Positions 49,691 through 62,718 are shown, counted from the first letter of the stretch. The stretch: DNA of 64,000 bases from Cryptomeria japonica (GCF_030272615.1 NC_081409.1:475474573-475538572); one strand, 5' to 3'. Notes: generated from the sequence alone by a model not told the origin. A program made the numbers and translations.

Positions 49691-51420
49691 CAATCACAAA
49701 TTTATCCTTTTACCTATGGTGACTATTATGATCCTTGTCATGAAACAATTCACCATTTCAAATGGTTCATAGAATCTTACAAGAGAATTCACATAGGCTA
49801 CTAGGATTGTTTTCTTACTTTCTATGACCATTATCTCATGTTGATGGTCATATTTCTAATGGTTGTTTGTATCACATTGTGAATAATTATCATCTCAATT
49901 ATATATTGAACTCTTTATGTTGACTATCCACTAGCTTTATGGTGATTGAAACTTGTCCTATTATCATCCTCAGTCCACTATCTGCATGCAATACTGTCTA
50001 GTCATGATTGTGAACCAACCTCTTAATTCTATTGTAATTAATATTGACATGTAGCACTTATCTATTCTTTCATATATACTATATTTTTCCATTTCATTGT
50101 CATCTACTTTTAACATCCATCTCATGAAAGGGTTTTTACAATGGTGAGAGTTTATACTTATGGCAAAAAAAATTTGTCTTCATGTCTTTTATGGTTCATG
50201 ATACCTAAGTCAAGGACCACTTTATTCTCTCTGCTTTGTAATAGTCTAAGCCATGATTACTTGGGAATGCATGTTTTTTACTATAATTTCTTTGTAGATG
50301 TCACTATGATTGGGATTTATATTCTTTCTTATATTATTATCTTTCTTCATTTCATTCTCTACCAGTTACCCTACACATGACTAAATTAACCATTGTCTCT
50401 TTAATTCTCTCTTTCCTCTTCATGTTATGCCTTGTATGGCTGACATGTGCATCACTTTAGCATAATAACAAAAAGACTAATTTATCAAGTAAACCCTTAG
50501 TAATCATGATGTAATTTGTCATTACAGGTGACAAAAGAGATCTTAACAAAAAATTTAACAACTTGGACAGGGTTTAGGACAACCTTTCATGTCATCATTT
50601 AGTGAATGCAATAACCATTTATTGGTGCAACACATAAATCAAAGACACCACATACATTACCCATAATTTGTTAGTCCTCCTTTGTACTTCACACCAATGA
50701 GTTTTCTTTTTCAGTCTTTCCATAGCCTTAGTAGTTCATTTGATAGTGATCTCACATTTGATTTTGATCTCTCATAAGAACCCCTTGTTGTGTCTATTTC
50801 TTGTTCACTATTGATTCCATTAACTTTGTCTATGTCCTTTGTGACTATGTCATCTCTATTTGCCCTTTTTTGTCTTTGTCTTAATTGATTTTCCTCTTTG
50901 AATTGCCTTTCATGATTGAGTCACCCTCATTGCTTGAGATATATCTTTCATGTTCTCTAATCTACCTATCACCATGGAAATCTCTTCATCAACTATCATT
51001 TTAAGTGCCATAAGTTGTCAGCTTTATATACCTTTTAATGTCCATTCCAAATTTTTAGATGTCTTTTGATATATAAACAAAAAGATGTATGCATAATTTC
51101 AAAGAGTAGAAGTATTTTTTGAGATGCAGACTATCATAAACCCTATCATAGTTTAAATTTCATAATGCTCTTATGCCATAGTCTCCATGTCTTTGGAATG
51201 TCATTATCATGAGAACAATGTCATGAATCTAGCAAATCATTATAACTATCCTTTTCTTCTTCATGTAGTAGGTCCTAGCATCTGAGCTATTTATGATGTC
51301 TTGCAAAGATATTCATATCTCCATACAAGGCTAATACAAGTGGATCAGATCTAGAAAAATCATAAAGATAGAAGTGTGCACCAGTCAACTCACTAATCCT
51401 AAAATACCAATCTCATGGTA
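49691..51420. other. Unassigned T-rich stretch
   Basis: No gene or repeat recognised on either strand. The character changes sharply at about 51420. Confidence 0.4.
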
Positions 51421-52334
51421 TAGGTAACAACCGGAGTTGCCATCAAGCGCCCCTGTCCTGTCTAGACTGGAATTAGCCCACTATCTTGGGAGTCCACGGT
51501 GTGAAAGGATGAGCATGGTAGTCTCCATATTAGGGTGGGTGCCTCACTCATGGGGTGGGGTGGCCGAAGTTACTAAGCTTAACTGCCTTCTTTGTTGCAG
51601 ATTCAATTGACCTTGTTTAACCAACAGCTAAGAAATCAACATCTAAGGAAGCAGGAGGAAAGGTAGCGACAGAGTTGAAAGATCGTCGAGACGGATAGAT
51701 GGATAAAGAGATGGATCTTCGAGATCGATTGTTCGAGCCAACTTTACATCGAGAAAGGCACCTTAACTCATAGGGGGTATTTATTAAGATTCTGATCTTC
51801 GTGCCTGAGATAAAGATCTTTTCAAAGCAGTGGAGTATTCAAACTAGATCCAGGTGGTATAGAAGATATGAGGTATAGTAAAGGTTGAGGGAAGTTAAGG
51901 TGGTAGGTAAGGTGCCTACACCCCCTAATCGCCCATAGAATAGTTAGGTGCCCATATAATTTTGAGGTTGTCCCTGGATGGGAGAATTAATGAGGTTGGG
52001 AGGACAAGACGTTCTCAGGGGGTGGGAGGTCCCTTCCATATTCCCCCACCTACCCCCACCCCCACACCCCCCCCGTGCGCGTGCGCACGCTTAGAATAGT
52101 AGGGGCCTCCCATCGAATAGAGAGATAGATCAGTATGTTACCAGCCCAGATGCATTCATTCAATTTTACCAAATCGAGGGAAAGCACCTAACCAAGAGGG
52201 GTCGGGCATATCTAGAGTAGCCCCTTGACTTCCCAAGCATAAATCATAACTAGAATTGGGCCCTATCTCTATATGTGCCCCTACAGTTTGAGTTATATTC
52301 TAGTTGTTCAGAAGGAACCATGCATGCATCCGGA

Positions 52335-52410
52335 AGGAGCTTAGCTCAATGAGTTGAGTCATCACAGCCCTTAGTTCAATTCTAGTTCGAATCGGAGGAT
52401 GGAGTCTAAC
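52335..52410 (+). other. tRNA-like relic (A- and B-box-like blocks)
   Basis: TTAGCTCAATGAGTTGAG resembles a tRNA D-arm (A box), and AGTTCGAATC about 40 bp later resembles a T-arm (B box). The T-stem and acceptor stem do not pair well. It is either a decayed tRNA or the head of a SINE. Confidence 0.35.
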
Positions 52411-54190
52411 CACTTCCTTCTTTCTCTAGCATGTGACGTAGATAGTCAACACCAAATTATATACATGATAGCCTAACTCATTATCTGCCTTGAATCGGGG
52501 GTGTGGGGTAGGACTCCCAGGGTAGCTAATCTAGATGAGTGAACAAAGACCTGAACTGTTCACCTTCAGGGTGAGTTGGGTAGCAGGTGGCCTTGCCTCT
52601 CACCCTTTCTCGCGAGATCTCCCCGGACCAGCTCTTTCTCACAGAGAAACTACTTTCTTCTGGGGGTTTAGGATGGCTTGCTAATTGAACCCATGTTAAC
52701 AGATGCTCGAGTAACCCAACTCTAGATTGATGCTCGAACCATGGGTGCCCCCTGGGCCCTACAATTCTATGGGGAATTTGAAAATGAAAGCTTAGGTAGG
52801 CAGGACTAGAACTGTTCACTCTTCTGCCTAATCCTTCTTCACCCCCGGTGGGAGTGGGTGTTGGAGTCTAGTTGGAATGGCCTTCTGAACTGCCTTGCTT
52901 TCTAGATAGCTGTAACGATGCCCCCGAACTGTTCACCTTCAAGGTGAGATGGGTTAGCCATCCATTTGATTTTATTCCAATGGTTCGTCTGGTTGAATGA
53001 ACAACTATGATTTCTTCCTCCCACCGGCATTACCTATCCTCACCCCAACTAATCTAGCTCTATGAGGCTATCCTAAACCAAGGGTTGGGAGGCAGGGAGA
53101 TTCTACGCTCTTCCAACCAGAGGGAAGGAAGGTAGCTCGAACTATCCTGGAGGACAGGGCAAGAAATCAAGCTCTTAATCAACTGATGCTAACCGTACTG
53201 CCTTAGTGGATTAGTCAGTTTAGGAAGGAAGAAAGTAGTTGATTAGTTTGGCCCATGCTTTCTCTAACTGGAACATCCTTTATTTTGAACCTTCCTTCCA
53301 GAAACCAAGGATCGATCCTCCAAATAATGACCAGAACAAAAGCAGCGCAGCGAGAAGAGTCACGATGTTTATATACAGTAGACAAACTGAGAAGGGAAGG
53401 AAGGGTTCATCGAGAAGCTCCCTTAGCATTAAGTACTTGAGTGGTCGCATGGCCCCTCCCTCCCTCTATATCATTAATGAAGGTAGGCTTCAACCTAGGA
53501 CGCACCTAAGCAGTTCATCAGCCTATAGCCTATAGTCATGTTATGTATAGAATCTCGAGCCACCCCTATAATTTTATGAAGCTGAAATGGCTATGACCAA
53601 GATGATCCGCCCTGCCTCTGTCCCACCATGTGCTACCTCCAACGGTAATTAACTACTTGAATTCTGATTAGTCTGGATAAAAGTGGGAAAGCATGGGCTC
53701 CTAGTTGAGCATGGTCGGACAAGAGAACAAATAAAAGAACGGTGGATAAACTCGATGAAAGTAACAAAGGATGGTCAGATGGGTGGGGGTTCCTGATGCA
53801 GACAAGCAATCAATTTCCTAGCCAAGGGCAAGGAGGCGAGAAATGGTAGGTACCCCCAAAGATCAGGGATGGTTATCCCACCCGTAAGGTTCTATCTACT
53901 GGTGCCCTACTATTCTAAATAAAAAAAGGGGATGGGGACCTAACTATAGTTTAGTTATATAAAGCTCCATCAGGGGACAAGGTGGCTATCTGGCATTGGG
54001 GATAAGTTAATCGGAGGAGGTGACTTGGATAGTTAGGGGTTATTTTCATGGGCTGGGAAAAAATAGCTGGGCTGGATACTTTCACAGGTAGTAGAGCTTA
54101 GTTTAGGTGGTCCAACAGTGGCACTTATGGCCAGAGCAGGAAAGAAGGAATGTTAATCAGATGCATCCCACAGGTGTAGGAAGGTGTTAA

Positions 54191-54483
54191 GTCCCCATCC
54201 CAGTCAAACCTATAAATCCCTTCCATCGAGGTGGCTCGCTACTGCAGCAGGGAGTATTCTTGATCGGTCCTTCCGTTCGACTTTTCCTCCTAATACCTGT
54301 TCCCTCGGGCCCCATGTGTGGGGTTTGGTGGCGGGATAAAGGGCCACCAACCCACCCTACACGGGAGGTGAGGAATGAAGGGGTTGGTAGAATAGTCAAA
54401 TGGAAGGACCGATCAAGAATACTCCCTACTGCAATAGCAAACCACCTCGATAGAAGGGATTTATAGACTTGACTGGGATGGAC
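54191..54483. repeat. Inverted repeat, 83-bp arms, 127-bp spacer
   Basis: The left arm 54191-54274 and right arm 54402-54483 are reverse complements with a handful of mismatches. The outer end is GTCC(C)CATCCCAGTCAA and the inner end is GATCGGTCCTTCC. No coding function. Confidence 0.85.
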
Positions 54484-56043
54484 ATGTTAGCCTCGCAACT
54501 TCACATACCTGCAAACTCGGAGCTTTTTCCTGTGATCAAACCTACTTTTACTTAAGCTTTTATGCACCCTTTACTTACTAGAGCTTCTTCAAACTACTTG
54601 ATCAGGTTGAAATGCTAGCAAGTAATCGAGTAGCTGACTCAAGCAACCACTAGTTCCATTTGTACTCTTCTATGCTAGGTCACCGGGCTGCATGGACTCG
54701 GTGGGAGAGATACACTCACTCCTAGGAGGGCTCCATCACTCTTCTTTAGCGGGTGGGAAAAAATAGTCCTAGAGTGGCAGGAAGAGAAATCCTCTGGTGG
54801 GTGGGAGGAAGAGGGGGAGAATCAAAATGAATGGGTCACTGGCAGGGGGTGGGTGGGAGATAGTGGTGGGGCGATCAATAATAGAAGGTGAGGGCAGGGG
54901 GTATAGTTTTGGGTGGGCGAGATACCCTCCACCTAATTCCTTCTCCCACCCACCCCTACCCTCCCCAGCGGCCCCCTACAACTCTATGGCACACAAATAG
55001 TCATGAGAAATCAGAGTTATTCTATTGACTAGCTATAGCCTACCCTTCACCCCCGGTGTGGTGAATTGCATTCAAGAAAGGTAGCTGCTCAGTCCTCTAC
55101 TAGATAGTTCCCTTTCGTCGAACTCTCCTTAAAACTGGTATGGGTGCCTCCCAACCATTTGAATTAAATTCTCCAACTAGAATTGGAAAGGGATTTCAAA
55201 CAAGAGGCAGTGGCGCTGGAGCTAAGACAATAAAACCCTTGCCCGGCTATGAAACTAGTTACGTTGAACTTATCATTGGTCTAGCCCATCTGCAACTAGA
55301 GTTCTCTCTCTCCCTATCTAGCCAAGCTTGTCCTTCCATCCAAAAGAATTTTCTCTTTATTAGTTAACACCTTCCTTCTGAACAACCCACCAGCCCTACT
55401 ATTCTATGGGCAGGGGTTCAGCCAGATAGAAACAAAGGATAGTCCGCTAGGAGAAAGGATGGTCCGGTTGGAAGGAGAAAAACTATATACACCACCCCTT
55501 TAGAATAGTAGGTTTCTCACATCTTTTCATGATCGAAGCTGCTAAGAAAATAAAATAGGTCGAAGTGGGGTTGGGAGGACTAGCTATAGAAAGTGAACTC
55601 CCTACCGAGTTGGAACTAGTTGCCTTAGAATAGTAGGGGCCCATCCTTACCCATCCTCTAAATAGTTATCCCTAATGTCACCCTTAGAATAGTAGGGGGA
55701 GCTGGGAGGTCTAGCTGCTCCCCACCGGCCTGCCTACATGGATTAAGCCTGAACTTCTTGGGGGTTCCATCCTAAACTGTGACATTTGAGAGGGGGTTCC
55801 ATCCTTCACTTCTTTGTTTTCCTTCATTCACCACCGGTCCAGCAACCTTCCCATGACTAGTTGGACTAATTGAGTTGTTCTTCTGAGCCTAACTACTTCT
55901 ATTTTGTTTGACCTTGCTGGACCATAACTCCCAATAAAGTTCTCACTCACTTTTTCTCTACCTTCCAACCCGGGAGGCAATGTACCTACCCTAACTAAGA
56001 GGCAACTAATCATCTCATAACCTCTAACTCAACCAACAACCAT

Positions 56044-56131
56044 AATTCAACATTAGGCATCTACCGTAATCGGCAACCGGCCACCGGAATTCAACGTCAA
56101 GCATCTACCATAACCGGCCCCTATAATTTTA
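56044..56131. repeat. 44-bp direct duplication
   Basis: 'aattcaac' followed by 'gcatctacc(g/a)taa(t/c)cgg' occurs at 56044 and 56088. Confidence 0.75.
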
Positions 56132-56249
56132 GTGCAACCAAAAGGAACACGAGAGGAACTACTTTCTCCGAGTATGCTGCTAGATATGGACCTATAGGAT
56201 CTATTTGTCTTTCTTTGGGTGGTAGGGAGTTCTAGGGTGGGGGGAATGG

Positions 56250-56305
56250 CATGTTACGTATAGAATTGAGATGCGGTCAACATTCTCGATTCTATACGTA
56301 ACATG
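56250..56305. repeat. Hairpin formed by two inverted copies of the ATTCTATACGTAACATG motif
   Basis: CATGTTACGTATAGAAT at 56250-56266 and its exact reverse complement at 56289-56305. The stem extends a few more bases with one mismatch, and the loop is about 14 bases. Confidence 0.88.
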
Positions 56306-58854
56306 GTCATTACTCTAGTAGGCATACATTAATTGGGGAAGTAGGGAATGTTAGGAGGCTATAGAAAGGGGGTGGAGGATGGTTGTCATTACTTCCAAGC
56401 ATTGGTTGCGGGTGGGGGGAGAATGGCTAGCTTATTTTAGTTGTTTCATTCCACTTTCGGTGTTAAAATGAAAGTAGGAAGTTGCTAACATTCAACTAGT
56501 TTCCATCCAGAAGGTGGTGGATGGCCTAACATTCATTCTTTCTTGTACCCTACTATGATAAGTTGGATTGTTTGGCTACACCTATCCTCCATGGGATCAA
56601 GAATCCATCTTTCTTTCATAGAACAATATCAAGCAGGGTTCCACCCTTCACTCCTGGTTGGAAGTTAGGGCCTTCCTGGTTGGAACAATATCAGGGTCTC
56701 CATCCTGAACCCCCATTTGGAAGCGGTTCTAGAATCTAGGTTGGGGGGATCTTAGTTTCAAGGGCCACCCTATAGAATATTGAACTGGGATGGAACCGTT
56801 GTCACACGAGTGTTTACCCTACTTCTACTAATGGTGTTGTTTACACCCTAGAACTTTGCTGCATAACCTCTTGTTTTGGACCATGAGCAGTGCCTAAACC
56901 CAACCCTTCAGGATCGAGATTGGCGCCTGGAACTAGATTTGTGCCTAGAGGACATCAAATCAGTTAGGAAATAAATTTATGGTCGTGCCCTTTTTCTCAC
57001 CTTAACCACCCGAAACCACCCCCCCACCCCCCTATTATAGTTATTGTAGGGCTTGACTGCAGTTCATTAATGACGCCCCCAGCCAAATTGTAGGGGCTCT
57101 CCCTTATATAATTGGGTGGGTGAGCCCCCTACCATTCTAAAGGGCTAGCCCCCTACTCTGTTGAATGGTTAGCAAGCCTCGACTGGGGGGCCCTAAAATT
57201 CTATGGGGCGCATTAATCTACCATAAAATGTCAAGGGCTTGATTGATTATTCTAGCATATTACAGCAAGCTAATTAATTCCGCATTAATCTGCCACTAAA
57301 TAGTTCTAGAATCAAAGTGGGAGGAAAGTGACGGGGGTTTTCAACCCCCGGAGATAGTTCTTCTGGGGCGGAGTGAAACAAGTGTCCCCTCATGAATAAA
57401 CTCAGAACTGGTTGGTCTTGTTTTGAGAATGGGGTTGGATGAGCCCATGTAATCTTCTCCGGCTTCGTATAATAGTAAATCCAGCATTCCTAACTAAAAT
57501 GGGTATTTTTTCATGAACCAGCAAGCCATCCTATTTTCTTAGGCCTACCCAACCAAAACTCTATTGGGCCGACTGCCCCATCTTTGGTGCTTTTGTTCAG
57601 TCAACAAACTATGGCTTTCAAACTGGAATCAGACATGACTATACCACGAAGTCACAAAAGTTGTACCCGTGAACCATCTGCCTAGCGCAAAATAAGCACA
57701 AGGAAAAAGCAATAGAGAAAACCAACCCTGCATTTCTAGTCGATTCCAGATTCTATACGTAACATGCGTCACTCTAGCAGGCTGCTCACATGGTAGGTGA
57801 TAAAAAATCTACACCTGACTGAAGAATAATTAATCTAGTCCTTCTTATCATGTTGAATGTAGTGATACGGTAAGCCATACTAGTAGTAGTTGATGTAGTA
57901 ATCAGTAATGTGTGAGTGCATTCAGAATGGGCACCCCACCCAGCCGATCATTTCTTGCCCCTATAGTTCCCACCTGTACTCTAGCAAGCTGCAGTCAAGC
58001 CCTACAATTCGTTCGGGCATGGAAGAAGGAGACACATGTTGCCCTTAGATGTGACTGCGTGTGGACCCAAAATGCTAAAGAGCATCTGGCATGATAGCTC
58101 CACCACTGGAGAATGTTAATTTATTTATTTCCCAATCTGATGATCATTGAATAAAGTCAAAATACGCGGTGCTCGACCCGACAAATAGGCATTCCTTTAA
58201 TCGGCAAGCAATGACTTACCTGGTAGGGAGATAGACAAGCAAGCAGAGACCGAAGGACCAGGAACAACTCCCAACACTCACTCCACAAACAGTCCACGGG
58301 AAGTAGCCCCTCTTCAACCTAGGAGGATTAGGAAGAGGGATGACCAAAAGGAAAAGCCTCAATACCCAGCCTCGAGCGGTGGAAAGGTACACCTTCCCAA
58401 GTATGGAGGTAGGGTGGATGACGGAGGGTGGAATATGGAAGGCCAACGCAGCTAGTGATCCTCGCCAATGCCAATAATATATTTGAGGGGCAGTCGATAC
58501 AGAAATCGATCTCCATGAGTCTCCCGAGCGAGGAACTACCCACCAACTAGTTTGGAAAGAGTAACCCGATCCATCAGGATTCTACCATAAGCAGATTGCA
58601 TTTTTCGGCCAAGTAGGGCCTTTCTGTCGTACGTTTCTTCATGACTGATTAGATATTGAGATTGGTGCATTTTTATCCACATGCTTTTCCACATGTTTTC
58701 ACTTCTCCGTGACTGACTAGACTGGGCAGGTCAGGAAGGGAAATCGGGGACTCTCCGTGGGGATATTTTGATTTAATAGAAGGTGAAACCATCTAAGGCT
58801 CGAAGGCTTGGAGCTTGGATATAATAAACTCAGCTTGGACAGGATATATTTCTT

Positions 58855-58923
58855 CGACTAGGACTGTGACTGGGGATTGTGACTGAGAACTATGACTAGG
58901 AACCACGACTGGGGATTGGGACT
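58855..58923. repeat. 15-bp minisatellite (GACT-GGGA type)
   Basis: About five degenerate units of the form 'gactggggattgt', 'gactgagaactat', 'gactaggaaccac' run in a row. Confidence 0.65.
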
Positions 58924-59870
58924 GCTTGGCGGCTCCTTCCACTGGTAATACATCGACTCATTGACTCCTTCAATAGGTATTACTTCCTTTCCTCCTCATT
59001 ATATAATATAATACATGGCGTACCTAGGTCTATGGATAAGTCTAGCTTGGCTATGAACCGATCAGGTGAGGGAAGGCGACAACCTTATCAATCATTCATG
59101 GATTAATGGATTGGGACTGGCTATCTCCTACGGAGCTCGCCTCGTAGAGGCTATCTGAACCTAAGCTTTTCTAATTCAGTCAATATATTTCTATCCTCTT
59201 TTCTTTCCTCTTCTTCATGTGAACATGACTGGCAGAGGATTGGATTTTGAGATTGGAATAGGTAAGGAAAGCTTCTCTGTGCTTCGTAACTTAAAGGAAA
59301 AGTCGAGGCTCTAGAGTTAAAAGTTCTAGCCCAGGTTCGCCATAGAATAGTAGGGCAAGAAAGGTTCGATGTTCTAGCCCAATGAGGGAGGGAGGCAGGT
59401 CATGCAAGACTTTCAGTTGTCATTACTTCCTTCTTTCTCTAGGAGGAAGGGAGTTCAAACCATCCATCCAGGGGTGAGGGGTAGGGGGAATCATGTTGGC
59501 CCTTCTGACCTCTTTTTTTTGTCCCTTGGGGCTCCAAGGAAGAGAAGGAACCGAAGGCTTTTGCCAGTTCAAAAAGTCCAGTGAGAATTAGAGGGAGAGA
59601 GAAGCTCATAGCTAGGATAAAGATAGGGATGGGCCAATGTCATGAATAGAGGTGAAGGCCTTGGTCAGTCTAGTTTAATAAGAACTAAAGTGATTGAAAT
59701 AATCACTTTCAATTGAGGACATGGCCATAGGTTATACTAGCGAGCTAATTCCTTTATAATAGTAGGGGCATTAGTTCATAACTATACCCCTACCCTCGAC
59801 CTATAATTCAAATGGGGCTAGAATCAAGCTAGAATAAGGTGCGGGGTTAAGGGCTTACTCTAGTAGGCTA

Positions 59871-60330
59871 ATGCCATTGACGTGGGAGGGAATCATAGGG
59901 TTCTCAATGCCACGAGTTCTCAAACTATTGGAAGGAATGCAAGGCGAGTTGCTGGCTTTGCCACTGCTATTGATGCTGCACCTAGAGTTGGTTATGCAAA
60001 TGCTATTCAAAGAAATGGTGTTGGGTAAGCTGCTACCCTTGCTTCTTACTCTGCTGCTACAAATGGTAGCTCAGATGTTGCTACGAGTACTTGATACGCT
60101 ATTGGATCTACTTATGTATATTCTCTATAGGTAAACTGATAGTACTGGTGCTTCATCTACTGAATATGCTAATGGATATGCTTATGCACCTAGGCCTGGG
60201 TATCGATCTTATAGACATCTATTTGGTGTTGGATAAACAACTGCGAGTGATGCTTCAATAGAGTCAACAACTGGTATGTATGCTGCTGGTGGATAAGATA
60301 TATGCTATCGGTGCTGGATCAAGCACTGGA
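59871..60330 (+). other. Low-complexity Ala/Ser/Thr/Gly coding-like stretch
   Basis: One frame reads as a Gly/Ala/Ser/Thr/Tyr-rich chain (GFATAIDAAPRVGYANAI, YSAATNGSSDVATST, EYANGYAYAPRPGY) with few stops and small shifts. A GCT-rich trinucleotide bias is visible. It may be a decayed open frame or an old trinucleotide-type repeat; an 87-codon Leu-rich frame on top of it is a shadow. Confidence 0.35.
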
Positions 60331-60446
60331 TATGGTTAATCAGCAGAATCTCTTGCTTAGTTGACTGAATCTACTGAGTAAACTGTCTATGCCTTTGCTT
60401 CTACTACCTGTTGTTTTGTAGTTTTGAGAGATGCATGTGCCCATGC

Positions 60447-60464
60447 TATATATATATATATATA
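60447..60464. repeat. (TA)n microsatellite
   Basis: Nine TA repeats. Confidence 0.9.
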
Positions 60465-60540
60465 CCTTGATCATTCACCCCCATTTTGATTTGTTCAAGT
60501 AGAGGGATTATCGAATTGGCGACCCCTAAAATAGATTATT

Positions 60541-60611
60541 TGAATGATAGACGAATGAGAGATGAATCGTTGAGGTGGATAGATGAATGATAGACAAATG
60601 AGAGATGAATC
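60541..60611. repeat. 43-bp direct duplication
   Basis: 'tgaatgatagac(g/a)aatgag' plus 'agatgaatc' occurs at 60541 and 60584. Confidence 0.8.
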
Positions 60612-60974
60612 TTTCTCTATCTTTGCTAGATTATATATGTAACATGCCAACTATCATCCACCCATCTACCTTGGCCTATTCGAACACCCACAATAACCCT
60701 TTATAATTTGTCTTCTTGGTTGCCTGATTGGGATAGGAGCTTGGAAGGTTCTTTCTCGCTCTGGTACTTGGAAGGTGCCCTCCCAGAAGCACCTTGATTC
60801 TATACGTAACATGCCCAACTCTCTCTGTCTTTGGTTTCATTGCTTGTTGTTTTATTTGGTTTAACAATACAGCTTATCCTAGTGAATTCTATGGACCTAC
60901 CAACCTAGAGGCCTCTCAAGTACAAGAATTTACTTTTCTAGTTAGAGACCAATGTCTTGGAGCTAGTGTGGGGT

Positions 60975-62250
60975 CTGCGATGAGGCTCCTCAGCCACCTG
61001 GCACTATCTCTATATCAGACACATTGTAGGATAAGGAGTTCGCACTAGTAGTCACCCCAAGCATATCCGATGCTTGGACCATTCCGAGGTGGCTCTACAG
61101 CCTCTTTTGTCTAGTCATTAGGGCCTTCTCGCCATATCCCTCGCCTCGCACCCTGATTGCTATGTGGTGAGGCTCCTCAGCCACCTTGGAACTATCTCTA
61201 TATCAGATGCATTATGGGATAAGGGGTTGGCACTGGTAGTCACCCCAAGCACATTCGATGCTTGGACCATTCTGAGGTGGCCCTGCAGCCTCTTCCATCT
61301 AGCCATTGGGGCCTTCTCACCAGATACCTCACCTCGCACCCTGATTGCTATGCGGTGAGGCTCCTCGGTCGCCTTGGAACTATCTCTATATCAGATGCAT
61401 CGCGGGATAAGGGGTTGGCACTAGTAGTCAACCCAAGCGCGTCTGATGCTTGGACCATTCTGAGGCAGCCCTGCAACCTCTTCCATCTAGCCATTGGGAG
61501 CTTCTCACCGTATTCCTCGCCTTGCACCCTGATTGCTATGCGGTGAGGCTCCTCAGCTACCTTGGAACTATCTTTGTATCAGACACATCACGGGATAAGG
61601 GGTTGACACTGGTAGTCACCCCAAGCACATCCAATGCTTGGACCATTCTGAGGTGGCCCTGCAGCCTCTTCCATCTAGCTGTTAGGGCCTTCTCGTCGCA
61701 TCCCTCACCTCACACCTCGATTACTATGTGGTGAGGATCCTCGATCACCTTGGAACTATCTCTATATCAAATCCATCATGGGATAAGGGGTTGGCATTGG
61801 TAGTCGCCCCAAGCGCGTCTGATGCTTGGACCATTCTGAGGTGGCCCTGCAGCCTCTTCCATCTAGTCGTTGGGACCTTCTCACTGCATCCCTCGCCTCA
61901 CACCCCAATTGCTATGCAGTGAGGCTCCTCGACCACCTTGGAACTATCTTTGTATCGGACGCATTGCAGATAAAGGGTTAGCACAAGTATTCACCCCAAG
62001 CACGTCCGATGCTTGGACCATTCTGAGGTGGCCCTATAGCCTCTTCCATCTAGCTATTGGGGCCTTCTCGCCACATCCCTCACCTCGAACCCCGATTTCT
62101 ATGTGGTGAGGATCCTCAGCCACCTTGGAACTATCTCTATATTAGACACATCATTGGATAAGGGGTTGGCATTGGTAGTCACCCCAAGCACGCCCGATGC
62201 TTAGACTATTCCAAGGCGGCCCTGCAGCCTCTTCCATCTAGCTATTGGGG
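60975..62250. repeat. 188-bp tandem array, about 6.8 units
   Basis: The block TGAGGCTCCTC or TGAGGATCCTC starts at 60981, 61168, 61356, 61544, 61732, 61920 and 62107. Periods are 188 bp (187 twice). Unit differences are mostly C/T and G/A at CG positions. The period is not a multiple of three, so the 64-94 codon open frames that overlap from unit to unit are not genes. Confidence 0.95.
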
Positions 62251-62664
62251 TGTTCACACCCTGGAAACCTTTGTAGTATGTCCATGAAGAAATCATAATG
62301 GGTACTATGATAGTGATGGAAACCATGCGAAACAGGCAAAAATCCATATTGGCTGGTAGATCTGTTCTAAGACGGTGATGGAGAATTCTACTTTATAGGA
62401 TAGGGAATCATGATTGGCCTCTTCTGAGTAGATTGGGGTTTAGGTACAAATACTCTTTGTATAGGCTTGACTAAAAGTGAATGATCCATCATGGAGAGAT
62501 GACTTATATGGCCCGACAATTCAGTTGTGGGCCTGCTAGAGTAACATTGGGAGTTATAGTTCCGGGTTGGGGATATTAGTTGTGGGTGGGAGGACAAAAG
62601 GGGTAGTTTCCAACCCACCTGACTCGATAGCGGTGGGAGGAGATATTTAACGAAGTGATGATGA

Positions 62665-62718
62665 GGCCCTACTATCTATAGGCCTGGGAAATAAATGATA
62701 GCCCTATAGATAGTAGGC
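62665..62718. repeat. Short inverted repeat based on the CCCTACTAT motif
   Basis: 'gccctactatctatagg' at about 62666 and its near-exact reverse complement at 62701-62718, with an 18-base spacer. Confidence 0.8.

Noticed and set aside
53239-53535. Two overlapping open frames (98 and 61 codons) that look coding-like, considered as a mitochondrial gene
   Set aside because: Neither frame matched a mitochondrial protein that I could recall, and both share the same bases, so at most one could be real.
55140-55367. 75-codon open frame in the island
   Set aside because: No recognisable family, no conserved context, and the length is within chance for this composition.
61164-62109. Five overlapping open frames of 64-94 codons with similar protein sequence
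   Set aside because: They are produced by the 188-bp tandem unit, whose length is not a multiple of three, so each unit shifts frame. There is no sign of selection for coding.
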